In this document: positions 1-8,245 of the stretch, piece by piece
Layout of the letters: each line of letters starts with the position of its first letter
How positions within the stretch are numbered: the first letter of the stretch is position 1
Assembly (NCBI GenBank): GCA_963707145.1
Contig: CAVPOQ010000007.1
Coordinates: 248,001-312,000, forward strand
DNA: 64,000 nt
Direction of reading: 5' to 3'
DNA from: RPQJ01 sp963707145
GTDB lineage: Bacteria > Pseudomonadota > Gammaproteobacteria > Steroidobacterales > Steroidobacteraceae
Notes under the pieces: generated by a model
Told to the model about the DNA's origin: nothing
Database searches by the model: none
Seen by the model: only the letters and a program-made list of their open reading frames with translations
Position numbers and translations under genes: made by a program

Positions 1-1524
1 GCGCAGGCCGCCGCGCTGAACATCCTCTGGTCGGGGGTCGACTTCCAGGGCGTGGACACGCGCGAGATCAAGCAGAACCTCGAGATGAAGTCGACCGAGG
101 AGGCCTGGGGCCTCTCGCTGCAGGCCGACTGGGGCATTGGCGAGTACGTGCTGACGTCGATCACGGCCTACCGCTCGTGGGACGCGACGGAGTACCGGGA
201 GGGCGACTGGAAGGACGTCGCGGCCGCCTACGTCGGCAATCCGTTCGCGCAGCAGCACGACTACGGCCCGCAGACGCTCGACACGTTCTCCCAGGAGCTG
301 CGGATCGCCTCCCCGGGCGGCGAGTTCGTCGACTACGTCGGCGGGCTGTACTACGCCACGACCAGCGCCGACCGGTACTTCCAGCGCGACACCGTCGTCT
401 GCACCGCGAGCACGCTGGCGGTGGACGCGACCGGCCAGCGGCCATGCACCGCCGCGGCCTCGACGATCGTCGAGCCCTCGGCCAACGCGGATTTCGGCGC
501 GGACTTCGACACCTTCGCCGCGTTCGCGGACGGCACGGTCAACCTGAGCGAGCGCTGGCGCCTGATCGCGGGCATCCGCTGGACGAACGACGACCTGAGC
601 TACTTCCACAACTACAACTTTTCCCCGATCCCGGGACCCGGCATCCGCACCGCCCCGGCGGGCAGCGGACCGGTCGAGAAGCTGAAGGGCGACGACAGCT
701 CGGATGAGTTCTCCGGCCGGGCCGGCGTGCAGTTCGACGTCACCGACGACGTCATGACCTACTTCACCTACTCGCGAGGCTACAAGGGGCCGGCCTACAA
801 CGTCTTCTTCAACATGGGCCCCAACAACACCGAGGTGCTCGATCCGGAGACCGTGAACTCCTATGAGATCGGCCTCAAGTCCACGCTGCTCGACGATCGC
901 CTGATCCTGAATCTCGCCGCGTGGGACGCCGAGTACGACAACTTCCAGGCCAACAACTTCACGTTCCTGAACGGCACGCTGATCACGACGCTGACCAACG
1001 CGGGCACCGTGACCACCGAGGGCGTCTCGGTCGACTTCCTCGCCCGGCCGTTCGATCAGCTGTCGCTCTCCGGCGGCATCGCCTACACGGACGCGAAGGT
1101 GGACGACTGGTTCACGCCGCCGGGGCAGAATCCGACCGTCAGGAACGGCACGCAGTTGCCGCTGGCACCCGAATGGAAGGCGTCGCTCGCCGCGGAGTAC
1201 GCCATGGAGCTCGGCGGGTTCCAGGTCGTGCCGACCCTGCTGTTCAACTACACCGGGGAGCAGTATGCGGATCTCAACGAGCCCGCGGCATTGCTCATGG
1301 ACTCGTACACGACGCTCGATCTCGCGCTGGCGATCTCCGACGCCGCGGACCGCTACCGGCTGTCGCTGTTCGCGCGGAACCTGACCGACCAGAGCTTCGC
1401 GGTGCTGATGACGGGCGCGAGCGGTGCGCCCACCACCGGCGGTGCGCCGCGCCTGCAGATCCCGCGCGATGCCGACCGGTACTACGGGGCGGAGTTCCGC
1501 ATGAATTTCGGCGGAGCGCGCTGA
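1..1524 (+). CDS. TonB-dependent receptor, C-terminal part (5' end outside window)
   Basis: This is the beta-barrel part of an outer-membrane TonB-dependent receptor, which takes up large substrates (siderophore, glycan or vitamin-like) using energy from TonB. The frame is open from base 1, so the signal peptide, TonB box and plug lie upstream of the window. The visible 507 or so codons show alternating aromatic-rich strands, e.g. 'YFTYSRGYKGPAYNVFF' and 'EYDNFQANNF', and the late 'RNLTDQSF' motif typical of the last strands. The substrate cannot be read from this part. A strong hairpin follows the stop. The next genes encode a TRAP transporter, so a shared substrate is possible but unproven. 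Confidence 0.93.
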   Translation, partial: AQAAALNILWSGVDFQGVDTREIKQNLEMKSTEEAWGLSLQADWGIGEYVLTSITAYRSWDATEYREGDWKDVAAAYVGNPFAQQHDYGPQTLDTFSQELRIASPGGEFVDYVGGLYYATTSADRYFQRDTVVCTASTLAVDATGQRPCTAAASTIVEPSANADFGADFDTFAAFADGTVNLSERWRLIAGIRWTNDDLSYFHNYNFSPIPGPGIRTAPAGSGPVEKLKGDDSSDEFSGRAGVQFDVTDDVMTYFTYSRGYKGPAYNVFFNMGPNNTEVLDPETVNSYEIGLKSTLLDDRLILNLAAWDAEYDNFQANNFTFLNGTLITTLTNAGTVTTEGVSVDFLARPFDQLSLSGGIAYTDAKVDDWFTPPGQNPTVRNGTQLPLAPEWKASLAAEYAMELGGFQVVPTLLFNYTGEQYADLNEPAALLMDSYTTLDLALAISDAADRYRLSLFARNLTDQSFAVLMTGASGAPTTGGAPRLQIPRDADRYYGAEFRMNFGGAR

Positions 1525-1566
1525 CCCGGGTGCCCCGGGCAGCGGGGCGTCGCCCGGGGCTCGACG

Positions 1567-1596
1567 GACACAGGCCGCCGCGGGGCGGCCTGTGTC
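1567..1596 (+). terminator. Perfect 13-bp hairpin after the TonB receptor
   Basis: GACACAGGCCGCC at 1567-1579 pairs perfectly with its complement at 1584-1596 around a GCGG loop. It lies 43 bases after the receptor stop. No T-run follows, so it may be a rho-assisted or mRNA-stabilising stem rather than a classical intrinsic terminator. Confidence 0.6.
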
Positions 1597-1636
1597 GTCA
1601 ACGGGACCTGGGACGCAGTGAAGAGGAGCGGTCGCA

Positions 1637-2191
1637 ATGGGTTCGTGGCTGCGCCGCATCGTCGGCGTTCTGGGCAGGATCAACGGACCCCTGTCGCGCG
1701 CGGGACGCAACTCGGCAGGCGCGCTGCTGGCGGCGATGCTGGCGCTCGCGCTCGCGCAGATCCTCTCGCGCGGAGTGTTCCATCACTCGCTCGGCTGGGC
1801 TGAGGAACTCGCGCGGGTCGCGCTGGTGTGGTCGGTGCTGCTCGTGGCGCCGTACGCCTACCGCAAGGGCGCCCACGTCGCGATCGTGTCCTTCGCCGAG
1901 GCGCTGCCGCCGCGGCTGCTTGCGGCGACGAGCCTGCTGCTGAACCTGCTGATCGTCTGGATCCTCGCCGTGCTGTTCGTCGAGAGCGTCGACTTCTGGC
2001 GACGGGGGCTCGAGATCACCGCCGCGAGCATGGATCTCAAGATGGCGTGGATCTACGCGATCGTGCCGGTGGCCTTCGCGATGCTGATCCTGGTGGGCCT
2101 CGAGCTCGTGGCGCGGCTGCTGCTGCACCTGGGCGGCGAGCCGGCGGGCATCGCGATGGAGGGCGCGATGCCCGCCGTGGTCGAGGACTGA
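1637..2191 (+). CDS. TRAP transporter small permease (DctQ family)
   Basis: Small membrane subunit of a tripartite ATP-independent periplasmic transporter, which pairs with the large permease to import an organic acid or similar solute using an ion gradient. The 184-residue protein has four hydrophobic segments (about 25-45, 55-72, 92-115 and 135-160) and the DctQ-type 'WAEELARVALVWSVLL' and 'RKGAHVAI' signatures. It is first in a three-gene TRAP operon, with only 4 bases before the large permease. The substrate is unknown. The ATG start follows a GAGGAGCGGTCGCA stretch that can serve as ribosome binding site. Confidence 0.93.
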   Translation: MGSWLRRIVGVLGRINGPLSRAGRNSAGALLAAMLALALAQILSRGVFHHSLGWAEELARVALVWSVLLVAPYAYRKGAHVAIVSFAEALPPRLLAATSLLLNLLIVWILAVLFVESVDFWRRGLEITAASMDLKMAWIYAIVPVAFAMLILVGLELVARLLLHLGGEPAGIAMEGAMPAVVED

Positions 2192-2195
2192 GCGC

Positions 2196-3485
2196 GTGTC
2201 CACGGCGTTCTTCTGGATCTTCATCGCACTGCTCGCGCTCGGCACGCCGGTGGTGTTCGCACTGCTGATCGGTCCGGGGCTGAGCCTGGTGCTCGACGAC
2301 CAGCGTCAGTTCACGGCCACGCTGCTGTCGCGCTTCTACAACGGCGTCGACAGCTTCCCGCTGCTCGCGGTGCCGTTCTTCATCCTCGCGGGCGAGCTCA
2401 TGAACTCGGGCGGCATCACCCGCTCGATCGTGAACTTCAGCCAGTCGCTGATCGGCCACGTGCGCGGCGGCCTCGCCCAGGTGAACATCGTCTCCTCGAT
2501 GCTGTTCGCGGGAATCTCGGGCTCGGCGGTCGCCGACGCCTCGGCGATCGGCAAGATGCTGGTGCCGGCGATGGAGCAGAACGGCTACCAGCGCAGCTTC
2601 GCCGCAGCGGTGACCGCCGCCGCCGCGGTGATGGGCCCCATCATTCCGCCCTCCGGGATCATGGTGCTGTACGGCTTCGTGATGAACGTCTCGATCGGCG
2701 CGTTGTTCGCCGCGGGCGTGGTGCCCGGCATCATGATCGGCCTCGGCCTGATGCTGACGACCCGGATCCTCGCGACGCGCTACGACCTGCCGGTGGCCTC
2801 GCGGCGCGCCACGTGGCGCGAGCGGGGCCGGGCGTTCCGGCAGGCGTCGCTGGCGCTGGTGATGCCGCTGATCCTGCTGGGCGGCATGCTGTCGGGGTAC
2901 TTCACCGCCACCGAGGCGGCGGCCGTGGCCGCGGGCTATGCGATCGTCGTCGCACCGTTCATCCTGCGCACGGTCGACTTCGCGGAGATCCGCCGCATCT
3001 TCGTGGCGACCGCCATGCAGTCCGGCGTGATCCTGATGCTGGTGGGGGCAGCCGTGACCTTCGCGTGGCTGGTGACCGTTTCCGGGATGGCGCAGAGCAT
3101 CGCCGGCGCGATGCTCGCGGTCAGCGAGAATCCGACGGTGCTGCTGTTCCTCCTGAACGTGCTGCTGCTCCTGATCGGCATGTTCCTCGACGCGGGCCCG
3201 GCGATCCTGATCCTCGGTCCGGTGCTGGCCCCGATCTTCGTCGAGGTCGGGGTGCATCCCGTGCACTTCGCGCTGGTGATGTGCATCAACCTCACGCTGG
3301 GCCTCGCGACTCCGCCGATGGGCCTCGTGCTGTTCGTTACGTCCTCCGTCTCGGGGGTGAAGATCGAGAGCATCGTGCGCTCCATGCTGCCGTTCCTGGC
3401 GATGGAGATCCTGGTGCTGTTCCTCGTGACCTTCATCCCGGCGCTGACGCTGGCGCTGCCGCGGGCCCTGGGACTCATCCAGTGA
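2196..3485 (+). CDS. TRAP transporter large permease (DctM family)
   Basis: Main translocation subunit of the TRAP transporter. The 429-residue length is normal for the family. The sequence is hydrophobic throughout, with about a dozen membrane spans. It has the DctM hallmarks 'ELMNSGGITRSIVNF', 'AGISGSAVADASAIG', 'GPIIPPSGIMVLYGF' and, near the end, 'LGLATPPMGLVLFV'. The GTG start is 4 bases after the small-permease stop, which implies translational coupling. The binding-protein gene follows after 7 bases. Confidence 0.96.
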   Translation: MSTAFFWIFIALLALGTPVVFALLIGPGLSLVLDDQRQFTATLLSRFYNGVDSFPLLAVPFFILAGELMNSGGITRSIVNFSQSLIGHVRGGLAQVNIVSSMLFAGISGSAVADASAIGKMLVPAMEQNGYQRSFAAAVTAAAAVMGPIIPPSGIMVLYGFVMNVSIGALFAAGVVPGIMIGLGLMLTTRILATRYDLPVASRRATWRERGRAFRQASLALVMPLILLGGMLSGYFTATEAAAVAAGYAIVVAPFILRTVDFAEIRRIFVATAMQSGVILMLVGAAVTFAWLVTVSGMAQSIAGAMLAVSENPTVLLFLLNVLLLLIGMFLDAGPAILILGPVLAPIFVEVGVHPVHFALVMCINLTLGLATPPMGLVLFVTSSVSGVKIESIVRSMLPFLAMEILVLFLVTFIPALTLALPRALGLIQ

Positions 3486-3492
3486 GCGCGCC

Positions 3493-4539
3493 GTGACCAA
3501 CCCGCTGCTGATGCGCGTGCTGCTCGCCGTGATCCTGGCCGTCTGCGCCGTCGGCGTGCTCGCCTCGAGGGCCGAGCGCGCCGAAGTCACGATCCGCATC
3601 GCCTTCCTCGCCTCGAGCGACGACGAGGACTACGTGGGGGCGCTCGCCTTCAAGGAACACGTCGAGGGCGCCTCTCGCGGGCGCATCGCGGTGCAGGTGT
3701 ATCCGTCCGGGCAGTACTGCGGCAGCGAGCGGGAGTGCATCGAGGCGCTGCAGGGCGGCATGCTCGAAATACACCAGACCACCTTCGGCGGGCTCGCCGC
3801 GCTGTTCGGACCGGCGCAGGTGCTCGACCTGCCGTATACGTTCGCCGACGACCGTATCGCCGAGTGCGTCATGGACGGGCCGCTGCTCGCGCGGATCGGC
3901 CAGACGATTCTCGACCGGGGGCTCGGCCTGCGGCTGATGGCCGTGGGCAACACCGGCGGCTGGCGCAGCTTCGCGACCACCACGCAACGCATCGTCTCGC
4001 CGGCCGACCTCGCCGGCCTGCGCATCCGCACGCTGCCGTCCGCGCTCGAGCAGGAGATGGTCCGCGAGCTCGGCGCCAGCCCGACGCCGCTGCCGTGGTC
4101 GGAGGTGTACTACGCGCTCTCGGCCGGCCTGCTCGACGGCACCAAGAACAGCGTGCAGGACGTGGTCGGCATGAAGCTGCACGAGCACGTGCGCTTCCTG
4201 CTGGTCGACCGCCACAGCTACATGGGCGCCATGTGGTGGTACTCGGAAAAGCAGTGGCAGGATCTGCCCGCCGACTTGCGGCCGCTGGTGCAGGAGGGGT
4301 TCCAAGTGCTCGCACGCGCGACACGTGCAGCAGCCGCGAGCCGCGAGGCGCCAGCCTACGAGGCGTTCCGTGCCGCGGGCGGCACGGTGGACGAGGTCAC
4401 GCCCGCGCAGCGCGGGCAGTTTCGCGATGCAACGCGCGGGCTGCGGCAGTGGTACGTGCAGCGCTATGGGAGTGAATGGCTCGAGCGGCTCGATGCGGCC
4501 GTCGCGGCCTGCGAAGTCCAGTACGGAGGAGTCGGATGA
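3493..4539 (+). CDS. TRAP transporter periplasmic solute-binding protein (DctP family)
   Basis: Periplasmic receptor that captures the TRAP substrate. It is 348 residues with a GTG start. An N-terminal hydrophobic signal or anchor segment (about 5-25) is followed by mature sequence 'EVTIRIAFLASSDDEDY'. The family motif 'DLAGLRIRTLPS' contains the arginine that usually salt-bridges a substrate carboxylate, so an organic acid is the likely ligand (inference). Cysteines in 'YCGSEREC' could form a disulfide. The stop overlaps the start of the next gene (ATGA), tying a phosphatase-like protein into the operon. Confidence 0.93.
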   Translation: MTNPLLMRVLLAVILAVCAVGVLASRAERAEVTIRIAFLASSDDEDYVGALAFKEHVEGASRGRIAVQVYPSGQYCGSERECIEALQGGMLEIHQTTFGGLAALFGPAQVLDLPYTFADDRIAECVMDGPLLARIGQTILDRGLGLRLMAVGNTGGWRSFATTTQRIVSPADLAGLRIRTLPSALEQEMVRELGASPTPLPWSEVYYALSAGLLDGTKNSVQDVVGMKLHEHVRFLLVDRHSYMGAMWWYSEKQWQDLPADLRPLVQEGFQVLARATRAAAASREAPAYEAFRAAGGTVDEVTPAQRGQFRDATRGLRQWYVQRYGSEWLERLDAAVAACEVQYGGVG

Positions 4540-4985
4540 AGATACTTTTCGTGGATGCCGGAAATTACTGCCGGTCCCCGGCAGCGGAGGCGGTCTGCCG
4601 TGCCTTGGCGTCGAAAGCCGGGCTCGGCGATCGAGTCGGCTTCGGCTCGGCCGGGCTCAAGGACAAGCACGTCGGCGACACGGCCGACCCGCGCACGATC
4701 GAGGCCTGCGCTGGCCGAGGCTACGATCTCGGCGGCTTCCGTTGCCGCGAGATCGCGCCCGCCGACTTCGATGCGGCCGAACTGATCCTCGCCATGGACC
4801 GCGACAACCTGCGCCAGCTCGAGGCACGGCGTCCTGCAGGAAGCAGCACGCGCATCGAACTGTTCCTCGGCGACCGCGAGGTGCCGGATCCCTACTTCGG
4901 GGAGGCCGACGGCTTCGCGGTGATGATGGACCAGATCGAGGCCGGCGCACGGCGCCTGCTCACGACCTTGGCCGTCGAGGAATGA
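4536..4985 (+). CDS. Low-molecular-weight protein tyrosine phosphatase homologue lacking the catalytic cysteine
   Basis: 149-residue protein of the LMW-PTP/arsenate reductase fold. The family P-loop is C-x5-R followed by S-P. Here residues 7-15 read 'DAGNYCRSP', so Asp7 sits where the nucleophilic Cys should be, although Asn10, Cys12, Arg13 and Ser14 are kept. The C-terminal general-acid region 'DPYFGE' and 'ILAMDRDNL' are present. The start is the ATG at 4536, preceded by GGAGGA and overlapping the DctP stop by 4 bases. A normal phosphatase reaction is not expected. It may be a pseudoenzyme that binds phospho-ligands, or the codon may be a sequencing error (two base changes would be needed). 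Confidence 0.88.
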   Translation: MKILFVDAGNYCRSPAAEAVCRALASKAGLGDRVGFGSAGLKDKHVGDTADPRTIEACAGRGYDLGGFRCREIAPADFDAAELILAMDRDNLRQLEARRPAGSSTRIELFLGDREVPDPYFGEADGFAVMMDQIEAGARRLLTTLAVEE

Positions 4986-5075
4986 CTGAGCGCCTGCCCT
5001 GATGCTGTGCCGCGAAGCGGGGGCGCTGGCCCGGCAAGGCGATCACGATGCGCGCGGCGGTGCGGCGAGCCGCGT

Positions 5076-6284
5076 TTACCGGTAGACGAGCACCGGCTCA
5101 CGTGCCTCGCGCCACGCGTCCTCGTCCGGCGTGGCGAGTACGTCGAGGTCGGCCGGCGCGGCCGAGGGGTCGTCCACCCACTGGCGCAGCAGTTCACTGC
5201 CGTTGATGAGATCGATCGCGAGCCGGCCGCGCTCATACTCATAGGGGAAGTCGCGCCACAGCTCGTAATCGGGCTGCAGGCGCCGCAGCGCCTTGAACGC
5301 CAGCGCCTGCAGCCGCCACGGCCGGAACGCCTCGTGGTCGTAGCCGGGTTCCTCGACGTGCAGCTGCAGTCCGGCGCACAGCTTCCCGGCGTGCTTGTGG
5401 AACGTGGGCTCGAACCAGCAGGGCCGCAGCCGGCATCCTCGCAGCCATTGCGGTGCGAGCCGCTGCATCTCGGCCAGGAGTTCGCCGATATCGAGATCGG
5501 GCGCGCCAAACAGCTCGAGCGGGCGCGTCGTGCCGCGGCCCTCGGACAGCGTCGTGCCCTCCAGCATCACGGTGCCGGGGTAGCAGCGAGCCATCCCGAG
5601 GTTCGGGGCATTCGGGCTCGGGTTCACCCAGGTGCGCTCGCCCAGCGGCCATCCGAAACCGGGTGCCGCCTCCGGCTGCCAGCCATGCATCCCGATCACG
5701 CGGTACTCGACGTCGAGGCGCAGCTCGCGGATGAACCAGTGGCCCAGTTCGCCGAGCGTGAGCCCGTGACGCATCGGCATGGGGCCCGCCCCCACGAAGC
5801 TCTCCCAGCCCGCCCGCAGCGTGAGGCCCTCGACCGGGCGTCCGACGGGATTCGGACGGTCGAGTACCCACACCGCCTTGCCGCGCCGGGCCGCGGCCTC
5901 GAGCACGTAGCGCAACGTGGTGATGAAGGTGTAGATGCGGCAGCCGAGGTCCTGGAGATCCACCAGCAGCACGTCGAACGCGTCGAGCATCGCATCGGTC
6001 GGCCGGCGCACCTCGCCGTAGAGGCTGAACACCGGGATGCCGTGGACCGGGTCGTGGAAGTCCGGCGACTCGATCATGTTGTCCTGCTTGTCGCCGCGCA
6101 GGCCGTGCTGCGGGCCGAATGCCGCGGTGAGCCGCAGGTCGCCGATGGCGGCGAGGGCGTCGAGCGCGTGCTCGAGACCGGCAGTGACCGAGGCAGGGTG
6201 CGCGAGCAGCGCGATGCGGCGTCCGGCGAGCGGACGGCGCAGCTCCGGCTCGGCCAGCAGCCGGTCGAGGCCGAACCTCACCAT
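5076..6284 (-). CDS. DUF1343 / NamZ-type exo-beta-N-acetylmuramidase
   Basis: 402-residue member of the DUF1343 family, whose characterised member NamZ removes terminal MurNAc from peptidoglycan fragments. Typical family stretches are present: 'IALLAHPASVT', 'FGPQHGLRGDKQDN', 'DVLLVDLQDLGCRIYTF', 'VWVLDRPNPVGR' and 'EGTTLSEGRGTTRPLE'. The chosen start (ATG at 6284) overlaps the DOMON-like gene by 7 bases; the frame stays open further upstream, but that would run through the neighbour. No signal peptide follows this start, so a cytoplasmic recycling role is suggested rather than secretion. It is the last gene of a minus-strand group. Confidence 0.9.
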   Translation of the reverse strand: MVRFGLDRLLAEPELRRPLAGRRIALLAHPASVTAGLEHALDALAAIGDLRLTAAFGPQHGLRGDKQDNMIESPDFHDPVHGIPVFSLYGEVRRPTDAMLDAFDVLLVDLQDLGCRIYTFITTLRYVLEAAARRGKAVWVLDRPNPVGRPVEGLTLRAGWESFVGAGPMPMRHGLTLGELGHWFIRELRLDVEYRVIGMHGWQPEAAPGFGWPLGERTWVNPSPNAPNLGMARCYPGTVMLEGTTLSEGRGTTRPLELFGAPDLDIGELLAEMQRLAPQWLRGCRLRPCWFEPTFHKHAGKLCAGLQLHVEEPGYDHEAFRPWRLQALAFKALRRLQPDYELWRDFPYEYERGRLAIDLINGSELLRQWVDDPSAAPADLDVLATPDEDAWREAREPVLVYR

Positions 6285-6853
6285 GACACGTTGCGCTCGA
6301 TCGCGAGCACGAAACCGGTCGGGTCGTGGAAGTCCGGCCGCCCGCCCGGGTGCGCGAGCGCCCAGTGCGACAGGCCGCCATCGCTGCGCTCGATCACCGC
6401 GGCGAGGCCGAGCCGCAGCGACGGACCGCCAGGCAGTCCGAGCAGCGTCGCGCGCGAGACGCGCGCCTCGATCGCGATGCGGTCGTCGGTCACGCTCGCA
6501 GCCACCTGCGGTGCGAGCACGTTCTCGAGCGGCGCCATGCCCTGGCGATAGCCCGTGAACCCGTACACCGCCCATTGCGTCGACGGCGAGAAATTGAACT
6601 CGCAGTACGCCGCGGAGCCCTGGCCGGCGACGAACGCCTCGAAGCAGGTGTGGCGCCACAGGCCGTCGGTCGCGCGCGGCGGGGCTGTGGGCGGCACCAC
6701 GATGCGGCTTACGTCGCCGTCGACGAAGTAGCGCAGCCGCAGCGCGCCGTCGGCAGCAGTCGAGATCTCGACCTCGATACCCTTCACGACCCCGGCCGAC
6801 GGAGTCCCCGGGTGACGGATCAGTTCGACGCGTCGCGTCGCGGGGGCGTTCAT
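6278..6853 (-). CDS. DOMON-like domain protein
   Basis: 191-residue protein of the DOMON-like/carbohydrate-binding-9-like group found beside DUF1343 genes in many proteobacteria. Visible family elements include 'DGLWRHTCFEAFV', 'YCEFNFSPSTQWAVYGF' and 'DFHDPTGFVLAIER'. These resemble beta-sandwich modules that bind sugar or haem; no catalytic residues are evident. The ATG at 6853 is chosen because the conserved part begins right after it. It overlaps the downstream NamZ-like gene by 7 bases, which suggests coupling. The exact ligand is unknown. Confidence 0.82.
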   Translation of the reverse strand: MNAPATRRVELIRHPGTPSAGVVKGIEVEISTAADGALRLRYFVDGDVSRIVVPPTAPPRATDGLWRHTCFEAFVAGQGSAAYCEFNFSPSTQWAVYGFTGYRQGMAPLENVLAPQVAASVTDDRIAIEARVSRATLLGLPGGPSLRLGLAAVIERSDGGLSHWALAHPGGRPDFHDPTGFVLAIERNVSW

Positions 6854-6870
6854 CGGGAAATGATAGCTGC

Positions 6871-7962
6871 TCAGATCGGGCGCAGCAGCGAGGGATCTGG
6901 TCGCTCGAGCCAGCGCAGCACGGCCTCGGCGAAGCGCTCGCACTCGCCGATGGCCCGCTCCCAGGCCCGGATGCGGGCGGCGTGGTCGGCGCCATAACGG
7001 TAGAAATCCTGGCGATCGGGCAACTTGCCGTTCGGCAGTCGGGCAAGGAATTCGGGCGAGGGCGCCACGAGCAGCAGGTCCTCGAGCCACGGGTGACCGC
7101 GGGGCGCCCTGCGCCACGGCAGATGCTTGTCGAGCCATCCGGGGGTCACGTAGTCGTTGAAGTGCGGGTAGAACACGATGCGGCGGCGGCCAGCCGTATG
7201 CGCGAGGCGCGGATAGGGCAGCAGCAGGTGGTAGTCCACCAGCGCGCCGTCCCAGTAGTTGCCCGGCGGGGCGCCGGCAATGTCGCGCACGGGCGAGCAC
7301 AGCAGCGGGATCGTGCCCGAGGCGAGCAGTGCGTCCTCGGCATTGCGCCCGTCGAGCGCGACCTGCACGAGGCCGAAGGCGTCGAAGGACTCTCCCATGA
7401 ATCCCGGCGGGCCGGCGATGAACAGCACGCGTTCGAGGTGCGCGGCGAGGCGCTCGCGCGCGACCGCATTGCTCAGGGTCGCCCGGGCGAAGGCGAGCTT
7501 CGATTCCGCGCCCGCGAGCGGGCCACGGGCGCGCGAGGTGATCACGGTCAGCGACACGCCGTCGCGCAGCGCGAGCGGACGGCCGCCGAGAACCGCCCGG
7601 ACGATGCCCCTGCAGGCCGCCGCCACCTCGGCCGGCGACGGCTTCGACGCGTAGTTCTGCTCATGGACGTAGGCGTGCTGCAGGCGCTCCAGTGCCGCCA
7701 GGGGGTCCGGCTGCGCGAGTGCCGCCATGCGCCAGGCGCCCACCGAGGCGCCGAGCAGCTCGATGGGCGTCCCGTCCCGGGGCAGCCATTCGCGGTAGAG
7801 CAGGCGGTCGAGCGGGACGAGCGCGAGCCCCTTCGGCCCGCCGGCCGCGGCGGGGATCGCGGCCACGTCGGCAGGCGCGAGGCCGTGCTCGCGGAGGTGC
7901 GCCATCGCGCCCGGGCCGGCGCGGAAGGAAACGAGTTCGTTGCCGTTCACGGGCGGTAACAT
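6871..7962 (-). CDS. Patatin-like phospholipase
   Basis: 363-residue patatin-family hydrolase, expected to cleave acyl esters of lipids with a Ser-Asp dyad. The nucleophile motif G-x-S-x-G appears as 'GASVGAW' with Ser73. The second motif is 'DGALVDYH', where the Asp of D-G-A/G completes the dyad. The oxyanion glycine-rich stretch 'AAGGPKGLALV' precedes them. No signal peptide is evident. The start is the ATG at 7962; a short plus-strand membrane-peptide gene starts divergently 27 bases away. It probably heads the minus-strand group with the DOMON-like and NamZ-like genes, 17 bases apart from the former. Confidence 0.88.
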   Translation of the reverse strand: MLPPVNGNELVSFRAGPGAMAHLREHGLAPADVAAIPAAAGGPKGLALVPLDRLLYREWLPRDGTPIELLGASVGAWRMAALAQPDPLAALERLQHAYVHEQNYASKPSPAEVAAACRGIVRAVLGGRPLALRDGVSLTVITSRARGPLAGAESKLAFARATLSNAVARERLAAHLERVLFIAGPPGFMGESFDAFGLVQVALDGRNAEDALLASGTIPLLCSPVRDIAGAPPGNYWDGALVDYHLLLPYPRLAHTAGRRRIVFYPHFNDYVTPGWLDKHLPWRRAPRGHPWLEDLLLVAPSPEFLARLPNGKLPDRQDFYRYGADHAARIRAWERAIGECERFAEAVLRWLERPDPSLLRPI

Positions 7963-7989
7963 TGCCGCCGCCGGGAGGCGCCGACAACC

Positions 7990-8067
7990 ATGATCAAGAT
8001 CCTGCTGCTCGCCATCGTCGTGCTGATTGCCTACGTGCTGTATCTGCGCGGCTCCCGCAAACGCTGA
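7990..8067 (+). CDS. 25-residue single-span membrane peptide
   Basis: A short frame encoding MIKILLLAIVVLIAYVLYLR plus GSRKR: one hydrophobic helix followed by a basic tail, which would place the C-terminus in the cytoplasm. GGGAGG at 7973-7978 gives a good ribosome binding site 11 bases before the ATG. It is divergent from the patatin-like gene. I do not recognise a family; the helix/tail design is typical of genuine small membrane proteins. Translation is inferred only. Confidence 0.5.
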   Translation: MIKILLLAIVVLIAYVLYLRGSRKR

Positions 8068-8245
8068 ATCGGGCGCGCTGCGCACCGGATTATGTCCAAT
8101 CCAGCACAGGCCGGACGCTCCGGCCTGCGCGCGCTTGTGGTTCATGGGGACAGCGAGCAATGTGTGCGCTCGGCACCCACGCGCAGACGTGGGGCGCCGT
8201 GCACGAAGAACGTCAAAGAACGACTGCAGGTACTGGAGGGGAGTC

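Noticed and set aside
2037..3599. A 520-residue minus-strand frame, and many other long antisense frames
   Set aside because: They lie opposite clear genes, have no family motifs and show the His/Arg/Gln-rich composition expected from the wrong strand of GC-rich coding DNA.
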